From Cryptomeria japonica (taxonomy: Eukaryota; Streptophyta; Pinopsida; Cupressales; Cupressaceae): a DNA stretch of 64,000 bases. Location of the stretch: assembly GCF_030272615.1 (NCBI RefSeq), contig NC_081413.1, positions 450,284,538-450,348,537 of the forward strand, written 5' to 3'. The position numbers and the translations under genes were made by a program. Under the pieces are notes generated by a model. That model saw only the letters and a program-made list of their open reading frames with translations. It had not been told where the DNA came from and made no database searches. How positions within the stretch are numbered: position 1 is the first letter of the stretch; each line of letters begins with the position of its first letter. Shown piece after piece: positions 11,858 through 22,576 of this stretch.

Positions 11858-12918
11858 TGTTAGGTCCTCGAGACAATTGAGAGGGGGGGTTGAATCAGTT
11901 GTCTAATAAATTCAAACCAAAACAACTTAACCAACTTAATGCTTAATATCGGTAAACTAGTTAAGTATGCCAGTAGACAGTGTTAATAGTTAATTGCTAT
12001 ACCGGTAAAGATTAATGCATGAAACATAAACATAAAGTTATCCACAACACATAACACCAATATTTGTACGTGGAAACCTTTTAAGGGGAAAAACCACGGT
12101 GGGAAACCTTACCCACAATCAGATGATACTATTGCAGATAGTAAGTGTACATAAATGGGGTCTGCACATGCAGAAAGGCCAACAGCCTAGAGCTTACTAC
12201 TCAATCACAAAATGGGAGTCACACTGACTACAGTTGGATAGTTAAATCCAATAAGAATGTACTGCACAAAATAGCATCTTCATATGTTGGATTCAGTACT
12301 GGTGTAATGCTGATATGCTTCTACAAAAACCTAGCTTCACCTTCAAATGATGTCTTCATGTATACCTCTTCTTAATCTCGCATATACCTTCTCACAATTC
12401 TTTTTCACATTTCATGTTCAATCTCACAAATAAGATCTTACATTTATACCATAACCTAAGACCAATTTTAGTAGGTCAGCTCTACAAGATATTACAATAA
12501 AGATTTTTTAAAAATAATATAATATCTGATACAATAACCAATTAAACATGTTGGATTAATGCATTTTAGAACAATAATAAATCATCTCCATAGCATGCCA
12601 TGCTGATTTGGAAAAGATAAGCCTGTCGGTGTAACCCTAGGTAACCCTGGACCTATTTGTCAGTAAAAGCAAATATGCAAATATGAATATACCAATGATT
12701 AATTCTTCAAAACAAAGTGTCCACACGATCTCCTCGACATTACCAAGTGTCTTCCATATCATTCCAAGTGTCGGTGATCATGATATCCTGCCAGTGAACT
12801 ATATACCAGTAATTGTACAATAGTTACTTGCTTGTCGATGAATGTTGTTGGATCTCCAAAGCTCTAGTGTTTTAGTAGGTGTTGACAATAATGACAAAAC
12901 CATACCAAAATACCAACA
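11858..12918 (-). repeat. E4 3' LTR (1061 bp)
   Basis: TGTTAG to CAACA, followed by the poly-purine tract at 12919-12930. It has the stem GACAATTGA (11872-11880) / TCAGTTGTC (11895-11903) with one mismatch. It is clearly alike along its length to the E3 and E11 LTRs. Confidence 0.92.
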
Positions 12919-13269
12919 ATCTCCCCCTTTGGCATTGATGGCAACACAAGATGGAAAAACCATCAAAGTGCCAAAACAGAAATGCCAAATACCAAATACC
13001 AACAATCTCTCCCCCTGGGAGCAACATGTGTTATCAAAGATTTTCAATACCAAACTCTCCTTAAAAGATAATGTGTTTTTCCACAGATATCTCTCCCCCT
13101 TTGACATCAAATACCAAAGTTACAAAAATCAAGTTCATATACAAAATGCCAATCAATTCAATATACCAACTACTCCCCCTGAGAAGTAGCTTCCTCATCA
13201 AAGACCGGAGTAAAAGATTTGTCTTTTAATTCTATTGGTTGATGACAATCATCAACTGTCTAAGTCTCT

Positions 13270-14872
13270 ACCAGTGGTGGTATGACTCCAAGATGATCTC
13301 TGAGATATTCAAAATTCTCCTTAGGCAAAGGTTTTGTGAAAATATCTACAAGTTGTTCTTTAGTATTCACATAAACCAGTTTTATCTCTTTTTCTTCAAC
13401 TTTTTCCCTTAGAAAATTTAGTTTGATAGAAACATGTTTTGTTTTAGAATGTAATACCGGATTCTTAGATATATCAATTGCTACAGTGTTATCACAATAT
13501 ATAGTAATAGGTTCCTTGCATTTTACCCTTTGTCTTTCAACATTTGCTTAAGCCATAGTACCTGTGTATAGTTAGTTGCTGCTGCAACATATTCTGATTT
13601 TGCTATTGATAAAGATGTACAACTCTGTTTCTTACTCAACCAAGAAACTAATCTCTTTCCAAGAAAGAATGCTCCATCGGTGGTGTTTTTTCTATCATCC
13701 ACATCTCCTACCCAATTTGCATCTATGTATGCACATAGATCAAAATTTTCATCTCTAGGATACCATAATCCAAGATTTGCAGTGCCTTGTAAGTACCGGA
13801 AAATCCTTTTTACTGTTGATTCATGATTTTCTCTAGGATTACTTTGAAATCTAGAAACAATACATACTGCATTCATAATATCAGGTCTAGTTTGTGTCAA
13901 ATACAGTAAACCTCCTATCATAGATTTGTATCTAGTTGGATTAATAGGTGTAGATTCATCCCTTTGAGATAATTTGTCATTTGTAGTCATAGGTGTGCTT
14001 ACCGGTTTAGAGTTCTCCATCCCAAATTTCTTTAGTAACTCTTTCAAGTACTTGGATTGACTCAAAAATATACCTTTGTCAGTCTGTGAAATCTGCAATC
14101 CTAAAAAGAATTTTATTTCTCCAATCATAGACATTTTAAATTCTTGCTGCATTTTAATAGAAAATTCTTTACATAATCCATCTTCTCCTCCAAAGATTAT
14201 ATCATCAACGAATACTTCTATAATAAAGATGTCATCATTAGTTATTTTGTAATATAAATTGTTGTCTGCATTTCCTTTAGTAAAACCAATCTTTAAAAGA
14301 TACTTATCCAACCTTGCATACCAAGCTCTTGGGGCTTGTTTCAATCCATATAGAGCTTTCCCTAACCTGCAAACCATATCATTGTCATCTGTCAAAGAAA
14401 ATCCATCAGGTTGTTCAATATAGACTTCCTCTTCAAGATCTCAATTCAAGAATGCACATTTAATATCCATTTGATAAACTTTGTAGTTCTTGTGTGCTGC
14501 AAAGGCCAAGAATAATCTGACTACCTCAATTCTAGCTACCGGTGCAAAAGTTTCATTGTAACCAACTTCTTCTTTCGGAGAACATCCCTTACACACTAGT
14601 CTTGCTTTATTTCTAACAACCTTACCATCTTCATTAAGTTTGTTTCTAAATACCCATTTGGTTCCATTTACATTTTTATCTTTAGGCTAGGGAACTAATG
14701 TCCAAGTATTATTTTTCTCAATTTTTTCTAATTCTTCTTCGATAGCTTTAATCCAAAATTTATCTTCACATGCCTCATTAACAAATGATGGTTCAATTTG
14801 AGAAATAAGCCATACCTCTTCATTTTCCAATCTTCCTCTTGTCATAACTCCTTTAAATTTGTTTCCAATTAT
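13270..14872 (-). pseudogene. reverse transcriptase-RNase H of E4
   Basis: Open from 14395 to 13523 (290 aa), with an N-terminal part (14396-14872) containing stops, for example where an N-G codon pair near 14440 has become a stop. Motifs in order: [44 protein letters not shown], the catalytic FVDDIIFGG (about 14195), FFLGLQI, SMIGGLLYLTQTRPD, then RNase H DANWVGD, SWLSKKQSCTS and SEYVAA. The last part of RNase H is out of frame after 13523. The family copies RNA into DNA in cytoplasmic particles. FVDD is the common plant copia form of the YxDD site. Confidence 0.88.
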
Positions 14873-16792
14873 CTAATCTTCAGAATGATTCAATTTTACA
14901 TACCGGGGTGTCTTAGTTTGCTGTTGTTCTTCAATTACTGTGGAATCCTCTGATGGTGCTGGGGTAACTAGATCTTCATTTTGTACCGGTGGATTTAGTG
15001 TAGGTTCATTTGTCACAATTTCTGTTGCTGGTTCAGAGTCTATATACCTTGAAGTTCCTCTGAATTGTTCATCAATCTTTACATTTGTACTCTCAACAAT
15101 TTTTTGCAATCTCTTATTAAAACATCTATATGCCTTGCTCTTAGATGAATAACCAAGAAATATTCCTCCATCACTTCTCGGATCAAATTTGCCAATATAC
15201 TCATCTCTTCCAATATAACATTTACTTCCAAATTTTTTGAAATACTTAAGAGTAGGAATATTATCAAACCATAGTTCATGAGGGGTCTTACTGGTTTCAC
15301 CTTTGATGTGAACTTTATTGAATGTATAGACCGTTGTACTGACTACTTCTCTCCAATATACATGTGGTAAATTTGCTTCAGATAACATACTTCTTGCTGC
15401 ATCCAAGATAGTTCTATTTTTCCTTTCAACAACTGCATTCTGCTGTGGTGTCCGAGGTGGTAATAGCTGTCTTCTAATTCCATTCACTTCACAGAATGTA
15501 TTAAAGTCCTTAGATGTGAATTCTCCTCCTTGATCCGATATTAACCATTTGATTTTCTTACCGGTTTCATTTTCAACCATTACTTTGAATAGCTTGAACT
15601 TTCCAAGTGCTTCTGATTTTTCTCTGAGAAAAGTAATCCAACACATTCTAGAATAATCATCAATAATTAGCATGAAATATCTATCACCTTGTAATCTTTT
15701 AGTTCTAGTTGGACCACATAAATCAGTGTGAATCAAATGAAGAGCATTATTGGATTTTTCTAGAATACTTTTGAAACTAGCTCTAACTTGTTTTCCAAAT
15801 TGACATTCCTTACATATTGTATTTTGAAGTTTCACAATTTTAGGTAGATCTCTAACTGCCTTAGAAGTACTGATCTTTACCATGCAATCAAAGTTTACAT
15901 GACATAGTCTCTTATGCCATAACCAACTTTCATCTATATGTGCAATCAAGCATGCCTTTTCACTATTATTCAAATGAAAGATATTACCTCTAGTCTGATT
16001 ACTAGTTGCAATTTCCAAACCAGTTCTATTCATGATTTTGCATTTTCCATTCTTAAATTGTAACTGAAATCCTTTCTCAACCAATTGACCAACACTTAAA
16101 AGATTATGCTTTAATCCTTCAACATAGTAGACATTGTCAGTGTTATGCTTACCATCAAGAGATATTGTACCCTTACCTTTGATTGAACAGGCTTTGTCAT
16201 CTCGAAATCTTACTAAACCTCCATTGTATTCTTGAAAGTTCAAGAATTTACCTTTGTCTCCTATCATATGATGTGAGCATCCTGATTCAATGATCCATTC
16301 ATCCTTTACTTCAACTTTAGCTGCTAGGGCTTGTTCTACCGGTTGATCTTCTGTTATAGTAACAAAAACCCATCCATTGTCTACTGGATCCTCATCAGAA
16401 TCATCAGTCACACCTTCATCAGCAATGTAACAAGATTTATCTTTGCTCCTCTTAAATTTGTATCTTTGATATTCAGGATTAGGCTTGTATGTTCTTCTAG
16501 CTTCTTCTCTTAGTCTAGCATGTCTATTAGGGCATCTCAAAGCCATATGACCAATCTTATTGCAGTTAAAACATTTAAAGGGTGCTTTACCTTCATACTT
16601 ACTTCCAACTAGACCTTTTCGCATTTTCCTTGCAAATAGTGCTTCAAGTTCTTCAAGTTCTCTTGCATAAAAGGATTTCCAATCTGATTTGTCAAATGAT
16701 GGAGCAGATGATGTTGATGCTCTAAAGGCCAAATCTACCTTTATAGTAGTAACATGACCAAATTCCTCAATTTCAAAAGCTAAAGTTTCCAA
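14873..16792 (-). CDS. gag (C-terminal)-protease-integrase polyprotein of E4, 639 aa open
   Basis: The longest open frame of the window. It has a gag part with the CCHC knuckle CFNCNKIGHMALRC (residues 74-87), a Lys-rich linker, the protease site WIIESGCSHHM (about 166-176), the pre-integrase HHCC finger (WLWHKRLCHVNFD, CKECQFGK), and the integrase core with HTDLCGP (about 345), SDQGGEF (about 400) and the Glu in NAVVERKNRT (about 440). The C-terminal IFLGYSSKSKAYRC region follows. The protease Asp of DSG is Glu here, which should damage proteolysis. The integrase TPQQN glutamines are intact, unlike E3, E11, E12 and V. The start Met is internal to gag; the true gag start is lost. It ends at an in-frame stop before reverse transcriptase. 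Confidence 0.85.
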   Translation of the reverse strand: METLAFEIEEFGHVTTIKVDLAFRASTSSAPSFDKSDWKSFYARELEELEALFARKMRKGLVGSKYEGKAPFKCFNCNKIGHMALRCPNRHARLREEARRTYKPNPEYQRYKFKRSKDKSCYIADEGVTDDSDEDPVDNGWVFVTITEDQPVEQALAAKVEVKDEWIIESGCSHHMIGDKGKFLNFQEYNGGLVRFRDDKACSIKGKGTISLDGKHNTDNVYYVEGLKHNLLSVGQLVEKGFQLQFKNGKCKIMNRTGLEIATSNQTRGNIFHLNNSEKACLIAHIDESWLWHKRLCHVNFDCMVKISTSKAVRDLPKIVKLQNTICKECQFGKQVRASFKSILEKSNNALHLIHTDLCGPTRTKRLQGDRYFMLIIDDYSRMCWITFLREKSEALGKFKLFKVMVENETGKKIKWLISDQGGEFTSKDFNTFCEVNGIRRQLLPPRTPQQNAVVERKNRTILDAARSMLSEANLPHVYWREVVSTTVYTFNKVHIKGETSKTPHELWFDNIPTLKYFKKFGSKCYIGRDEYIGKFDPRSDGGIFLGYSSKSKAYRCFNKRLQKIVESTNVKIDEQFRGTSRYIDSEPATEIVTNEPTLNPPVQNEDLVTPAPSEDSTVIEEQQQTKTPRYVKLNHSED

Positions 16793-16807
16793 TCAATGTA
16801 TCCCTAG

Positions 16808-17075
16808 TTATTGATGTATTAGGCATTGTCTCAACTCATTTATAGAAGTAACCTTCATTTTATATGTCGGTGGCAATCCTCTTAAGATTTTTGAAACAAT
16901 TTCATCCTCACTCAAGGTTCCTCCACAACATTTAATACCCAAAACAATTTCATTTACTCTTTCCATAAAAGCAGAAATCCTTTCATCTTCTTCCATTTTC
17001 AGATGTTCATACCTGACTCGGAAGCTTTCAAGTTTTGCAATCTTGACTGTGGAATCTCCTTCATTCAGTGTTTCC
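16808..17075 (-). pseudogene. E4 gag N-terminal fragment
   Basis: Encodes the middle of copia gag (MEEDERISAFMERVNEIVLG, then the CCGGTLSEDE motif) in a frame shifted from the following polyprotein. The CCGGTLSEDE codons are intact here, whereas E3 and E11 lack one base at this place. It breaks off at 17075, at the junction with E3. Confidence 0.8.
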
Positions 17076-18190
17076 CTAGTCTGTTTCCAAGAAAGAATGC
17101 TCCACCGGTGGTTCTTTTTCTATCATGCACATCTCCTGCCCAATTTGCATCTGTGGATGCACATAATTCAAAGTTTTCATCTCTAGGATACCATAATCCA
17201 AGATTTATAGTGCCTTGTAAGTATCGGAAAATCTTTTTTACTGCTAATTCATGATTTTCTCTAGGATTACTTTGAAATATTGAAACAATACATACTGCAT
17301 TCATAATACCAGGTCTAGTTTGTGTCAAATACAGTAACCTCCTATCATAGATTTGTATCTATTTGGATTAACAGGTGTAGATTCATCCCTTTGTGATAAT
17401 TTGTCATTTGTTGTCATAGGTGTGCTTACTGGTTTAGAGTTCTCCATCCCAAATTTCTTTAGTAACTCTTTTAAGTATTTGGATTGACTCAAGAATATAC
17501 CTTTATCAGTCTATGAAATCTGCAATCCTAAAAAGAATTTTATTTCTCCAATCATAGACATTTCAAATTCTCGCTACATTTTAATAGTAAATTCCTTACA
17601 TAATCCATCTTCTCCTCCAAAGATTATTTCATAAAAAAATACTTCTATAATCAAGATATCATCACTAGTTACTTTATAATATAAATTGTTGTCTGCATTT
17701 CCTTTAGTAAAACCAATCTTTAAAAGATAATTATTCAATCTTGCATACCAAGCTCTTGGAGCTTGTTTTAGTCCATATAGAGCTTTTCTTAACCTGCAAA
17801 CCATATCATTGTCATCTGTCAAAGAAAATCCATTAGGTTGTTCAATGTATACTTCCTCTTCAAGATCTCCATTCAAAAATGCACATTTAATATCCATTTG
17901 ATAAACTTTGTAGTTCTTGTGTGCTGCAAAAGCCAAAAATAATCTGACTACCTCAATTCTAGCTACTGGTGCAAAGGTTTCATTGTAATCAATTCCTTCT
18001 TTCTGAGAATATCCCTTACACACTAGTCTTGCTTTATTTCTTACAACCTTACCATCTTCATTAAGTTTGTTTCTAAATACCCATTTGATTCCAATTACAT
18101 TTTTATATTTAGGCTGGGGAACTAATGTCTAAGTGTTGTTTTTCTCAATTTGTTCTAATTCTTCTTCCATAGCTTTAATCCAAAATTTAT
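17076..18190 (-). pseudogene. E3 reverse transcriptase and N-terminal RNase H
   Basis: It resumes the E3 frame right of E4. RNase H (DANWAGDVHDRK) and the TQTRPGIMNAV region occupy 17076-17328. A short broken part follows, then reverse transcriptase 17574-18023 with [34 protein letters not shown] and [10 protein letters not shown]. The catalytic loop reads FFYEIIFGG instead of FVDDIIFGG, so both Asp residues are lost and the enzyme is dead. Confidence 0.85.
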
Positions 18191-18192
18191 CT

Positions 18193-18900
18193 TCACAATG
18201 CCTCATTAATAGATGATGGTTCAATTTGAGAAATAAGACATACCTCTTCATTTGCCAGTCTTCCTCTTGTCATAACTCCTTTAAACTTGTTTCCAATTAT
18301 CTGATCTTCAGAATGATTCAGTCTTACATATCGGGGTTTCTTAGTTTGTTGTTGTTCCTCAATTACTATGGAATCCTCAGATGATACCGGGGTAACTAGA
18401 TCTTCATTCTGTACCGATGGATTCAAAGTAGGTTCATTTGTCAAAATTTCTATTTTCAGTTCAGAGTCTATATACCTTGAAGTTCCTATGAATTGTTCAT
18501 CAATCTTTACATTTGTACTTTCAACAATTTTCTGCAATCTTTTGTTAAAACATCTATATGCCTTGCTCTTAGATGAATAACCAAGAAATATTCCTTCATC
18601 ACTTCTAGGATCAAATTTGCCAATATACTTATCTCTTTTGATATAACATTTACTTCCAAAAATTCTGAAATACTTAAGAGTAGGAGTATTATCAAACCAT
18701 AGTTCATGAGGGGTCTTACCAATTTCACCTTTGATGTGAAATTTATTAAATGTATAGACCGTTGTACTAACTGCATCTCTCCAACATAAATGTGGTAGGT
18801 TTTCTTTTGATAACATACTTCTTGTTGCATCCAAGATAGTTTTGTTTTTCCTTTCAACAACTCCATTCTACTGTGGTGTCTGAGGTTCTGATAGTTGTCT
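18193..18900 (-). pseudogene. E3 integrase C-terminal half
   Basis: 18193-18834 encodes the integrase region after the third catalytic residue up to the linker (WFDNTPTLKYFRIFGSKCY, IFLGYSSKSKAYRC, then a Glu/Thr-rich tail with TKKPRYVRLNHSED). Upstream, the motif TPQQNG reads TPQ-stop-NG (TAG) at about 18870. Confidence 0.85.
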
Positions 18901-18915
18901 TCTGATTCCTTTCAC

Positions 18916-19878
18916 TTAACAGAATGTATTAAATTCCTTAGATGTAAATTCACCTCCTTGATCTGATCTTAAACATTTGATTTTCTTACTGGTTTCATTT
19001 TCTATCATTGCTTTGAACAGTTTGAACTTTCCAAGTGCTTCTAATTTTTCTCTGAGAAAATTAATCCAACACATTCTAGAATAGTCATCAATAATTATCA
19101 TGAAATATCTATCACCTTGTAAGCTTTTAGTTCTAGCTGGACCACATAAATTAGTGTGAATCAAATCAAGAGCATTATTGGATTTTTCTGGAATACTTTT
19201 GAAACTAGCTCTAACTTGTTTTCCAAATTGACATTCCTTACATACTATATTCTGAGGTTTGATAATTTTAGGTAAATCTCTAACTGCCTTAGTATTACTA
19301 ATCTTTACCATGCAATCAAAGTTTACATGAAAGAGTCTCTCATGCCATAACCAACTTTCATCTATATGTGCAATTAAGCATGTCTTTTCATTGTTATTCA
19401 AATGAAAGATATTACCTCTAGTCTGATTACCAGTTGTAATTTCCAAACCAATTCTATTCATGATTTTGCATTTTCCATTTTTAAATTGTAACTGAAATCC
19501 TTTCTCAACTAATTGACCAACACTCAAAAGATTATGCTTTAATCCTTCAACATAGTAAACATTGTCAGTGTTATGCTTACCATCAAGAGATATTGTACCC
19601 TTACCTTTATTTGAACAAGCTTTGTCATCTCCAAATCTCACTAAGCCTCCATTGGATTCTTGAAAGTTCAATAATTTACCTTTGTCTCCTCTCATATGAT
19701 GTGAGCATCCCAAATCAATGATCCATCATCCTTTACTTCAACTTTATATGTTAGGGCCTATGCTACCAGTTGAACAATAGGTGCCGGTTGATCTTCTGTT
19801 ATAGAAACAAAAACCCATCCATTGTCTGTTGGATCCTCATCAGAATCATCAGTCACACCTTCATCAGCAATATAATAA
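18916..19878 (-). pseudogene. E3 protease/pre-integrase/integrase core, original copy
   Basis: 18916-19713 (265 aa) covers the region after the protease site to SDQGGEFTSKEFN. The protease site reads DLGCSHHMR, so the Ser of DSG is replaced. The pre-integrase finger has WLWHERLFHVNFD, with one Cys replaced by Phe. Upstream to 19878 is the acidic linker with DDSDEDPTDNG in another frame. This copy clearly differs from the second copy at 19896-20527. Confidence 0.85.
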
Positions 19879-21033
19879 GATCTCTAACTGCCTTAGAAGT
19901 TTCACAATTTTAGGTAGATCTCTAACTGCCTTAGAAGTACTGATCTTTACCATGCAATCAAAGTTTACATGACATAGTCTCTTATGCCATAACCAACTTT
20001 CATCTATATGTGCAATCAAGCATGCCTTTTCACTATTATTCAAATGAAAGATATTACCTCTAGTCTGATTACTAGTTGCAATTTCCAAACCAGTTCTATT
20101 CATGATTTTGCATTTTCCATTCTTAAATTGTAACTGAAATCCTTTCTCAACCAATTGACCAACACTTAAAAGATTATGCTTTAATCCTTCAACATAGTAG
20201 ACATTGTCAGTGTTATGCTTACCATCAAGAGATATTGTACCCTTACCTTTGATTGAACAGGCTTTGTCATCTCGAAATCTTACTAAACCTCCATTGTATT
20301 CTTGAAAGTTCAAGAATTTACCTTTGTCTCCTATCATATGATGTGAGCATCCTGATTCAATGATCCATTCATCCTTTACTTCAACTTTAGCTGCTAGGGC
20401 TTGTTCTACCGGTTGATCTTCTGTTATAGTAACAAAAACCCATCCATTGTCTACTGGATCCTCATCAGAATCATCAGTCACACCTTCATCAGCAATGTAA
20501 CAAGATTTATCTTTGCTCCTCTTAAATATGTATCTCTGATATTCAGGGTTATGCTTGTATGTTCTACTAGCTTCTTCTCTTAGTCTAGCATGTCTATCAG
20601 GGCATCTTGAAGCCATATGACCAATCTTATTGCAGTTAAAACATTTAAAGGGTGCTTTACCTTCATACTTACTTGCAACTGGACCTTTAGGCATTTTCCT
20701 TGTAAATAGTGCTTCAAGTTCTTCAAGTTCTTCATTTTCTTTCCTACTTTCTTCAAGTTCTCTTGCATAAAAGGATTTCCAATCAGATTTGTCAAATGAT
20801 GGAGTAGATGATGTTGATGCTTTAAAGGCCAAATTTGTCTTTATAGTAGCAACAGGACCAAATTCTTCAATTTCAAAAGCAGAAAGTTTCCCAATCAATG
20901 TATCCCTAGTAACTGATGTATTAGGCATTGTTCTTATCTCATTTATAGTAGTGACTTTCATTTTATATGCCGGTGGCAATCCTCTTAAAACTTTTGAAAC
21001 AATTTCATCTTCCCTAAGGTTCCTCCACAACAT
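19864..21033 (-). CDS. E3 gag-protease-pre-integrase, second copy, 389 aa open
   Basis: Gag from EDEIVSKVLRGLPP, the zinc knuckle CFNCNKIGHMASRC, the acidic linker, protease WIIESGCSHHM (DSG changed to ESG as in E4), and the pre-integrase finger to VRDLPKIVK. It then leaves the frame at the junction near 19896-19900. The segment 19896-20527 is identical by eye to E4 15826-16457, while sequence on the gag side differs by several per cent. The upstream gag frame is shifted by one missing base near 21010. Confidence 0.85.
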   Translation of the reverse strand: MLWRNLREDEIVSKVLRGLPPAYKMKVTTINEIRTMPNTSVTRDTLIGKLSAFEIEEFGPVATIKTNLAFKASTSSTPSFDKSDWKSFYARELEESRKENEELEELEALFTRKMPKGPVASKYEGKAPFKCFNCNKIGHMASRCPDRHARLREEASRTYKHNPEYQRYIFKRSKDKSCYIADEGVTDDSDEDPVDNGWVFVTITEDQPVEQALAAKVEVKDEWIIESGCSHHMIGDKGKFLNFQEYNGGLVRFRDDKACSIKGKGTISLDGKHNTDNVYYVEGLKHNLLSVGQLVEKGFQLQFKNGKCKIMNRTGLEIATSNQTRGNIFHLNNSEKACLIAHIDESWLWHKRLCHVNFDCMVKISTSKAVRDLPKIVKLLRQLEILLYC

Positions 21034-21464
21034 TTAATACCCAAAACAAGTTCATTTACTCTTTCCATAAAAGCATAAATCCTTTCATCTTCTTCCATTT
21101 TCAGATGTTCATACCTGACTCGAAAGCTTTCAAGTTATGCAATTTTGACTGTGGAGTCTCCTTCATTCAGTGTTTCCAAATGATCCCAAATAGCTTTAGC
21201 AGTAGACCTATCTGATAGTCCCATAATTTGTTGATCTGATAATACCCTCAAAAGTGCTTCTCTTTCTTTGCAATCATTTTCCTCATCTTTTGTCAAGTTA
21301 GCTGGACTAGGCTAACCTTGTACAGCAGCAGTATAACCATTCTTTGTAACATCCTAGATGTCTTTTCCAACGCGATTTAGATATGTCTCCATTCTGATCT
21401 TCCAGATGCCATGGTTGGTTCCATCAAGTTTAGGACCATCCTTCCTGAAATAATTAGTAGACAT
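21009..21464 (-). pseudogene. E3 gag N-terminal part
   Basis: The gag start ATG at 21464-21462 follows the primer-binding site leader at the same distance as in E11. It encodes the LDGTNHGIWKIRME type motif with several stops, then MEEDERI. A one-base deletion in the CCGGTLSEDE codons (near 21010) shifts into the next frame; the same deletion is in E11. Confidence 0.8.
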
Positions 21465-21506
21465 TGGATCTCCTCAAGTTGTTAAACTTCTGCAAAAGAG
21501 GACTAG

Positions 21507-21518
21507 GCTCCGATACCA
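21507..21518 (-). other. E3 primer-binding site
   Basis: TGGTATCGGAGC on the minus strand, one mismatch from the initiator-Met tRNA complement, two bases from the LTR. Confidence 0.85.
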
Positions 21519-21520
21519 AT

Positions 21521-22576
21521 TGTTAGGTCCTGGAGACAAATGAGAGGGGGTGGTAAATCAATTGTCAAATAAATTTAAACCCAAAACAATTTAACCAAAT
21601 TAATGCTTAATACTGGTAAACTAGTTCAATATGTCGGTAGACAGTTTTAATAGTTTATTTCTATACTGGTAAGGATTAGTGCATGAAACATAAACACAAA
21701 GTTATCCACAACACATAACACCAATATTTTTATGTGGAAACCCTGTAAGGGGAAAAACCACGATGAGAAACCTTACCCACAATCAGGATACTATTGCAGA
21801 TAGTAAGTGTACATAAATGGGGTATACACATGCAGAAAGGCCAATCGCCTAGAGCTCACTGCTCAATCACAAAATGGGAGTCACATTGACTAGAGTTGGA
21901 TGGTTAAATCCAATAAGAATGTACTGCACAAAATAGCATCCTTATATGCTGGATTCAGTACTAGTGTAGTTCTGATTGTCTTAACAAAAACCTTCCTTCA
22001 ATCTTCAAATGATGTTTGCATGTATAGCTCTGCTTATTTTTGCATATACCTTCACACAATCCTTTTTCGCATTCCACATTTGATCTTACAAATAAGATCT
22101 TACATTTATACCATAACCTAAGACCAATTTTAGTAGGTTGGCTCTACAAGATATTACAATAAAAACATTTTACAAACAATATAATATCCGATGCAATAAT
22201 CAATTGAACATGTCGATTTAATGCATTTACAACAACAATTAATCATCTCCATAGTGTGCCATGTTGATCTGGAAAAGATAAACCTACCGGTGTAACCCTA
22301 GACCTATTTGTTGGTAATAACAAATATGCAACTATGAATATACCAATGAACAAAACTCCAGGACAAGATGTCCAAACGATGTCTTCGATATAACCATGTG
22401 TTTTCCATATTTCCAAGTGCTGGTGATCATTATATCTTGCTGGTGTACCAGATACCGGTGACTATGCATGAGTCACTTGCTTGTTGGTGAATGTCGCTGA
22501 TTCTCCAAAGTGCCAGAGTTGATAAGAGTTTAGTAGGTGTTGACATCAATGACAAAACCATACCGAAATACCAACA
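21521..22576 (-). repeat. E3 5' LTR (1056 bp)
   Basis: TGTTAG to CAACA; the outer flank TGAAA matches the left flank of 10014. The shared stem is decayed here (GACAAATGA / TCAATTGTC near 21535-21567), with a loop of only five G before a T. Confidence 0.92.

Larger units (their letters stand above)
11858..17075 (-). mobile_element. E4: 5'-truncated copia element nested in E3
   Basis: It has a 3' LTR (11858-12918), poly-purine tract, RNase H, reverse transcriptase, integrase, protease and most of gag, but no 5' LTR, no primer-binding site and no gag start. At 17076 the sequence returns to E3 RNase H at the point where E3 was left at 11857, apart from loss of about 4 bases. The TSD expected from the left side (GAAAC, 11853-11857) is missing on the right. 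So the 5' end was lost by deletion or never integrated. Confidence 0.85.
10014..22576 (-). mobile_element. E3: Ty1/copia element with both LTRs, carrying nested E4
   Basis: The outer LTRs 10014-11079 and 21521-22576 are flanked by the same 5 bases TGAAA (10009-10013 and 22577-22581), so they are one insertion. Minus-strand order is LTR, primer-binding site, gag, zinc knuckle, protease, pre-integrase, then a jump back to the protease region (duplication), integrase, reverse transcriptase, part of RNase H, E4 insertion, rest of RNase H, poly-purine tract, LTR. It sits in an exon-like part of P1. It is the same family as E4 and E11. Confidence 0.9.

Noticed and set aside
10014-22576. Two complete copia elements in tandem sharing a middle LTR
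   Set aside because: The outer LTRs share the TSD TGAAA, and the RNase H split at 11857 resumes at 17076, so it is one element with a truncated one nested in it.
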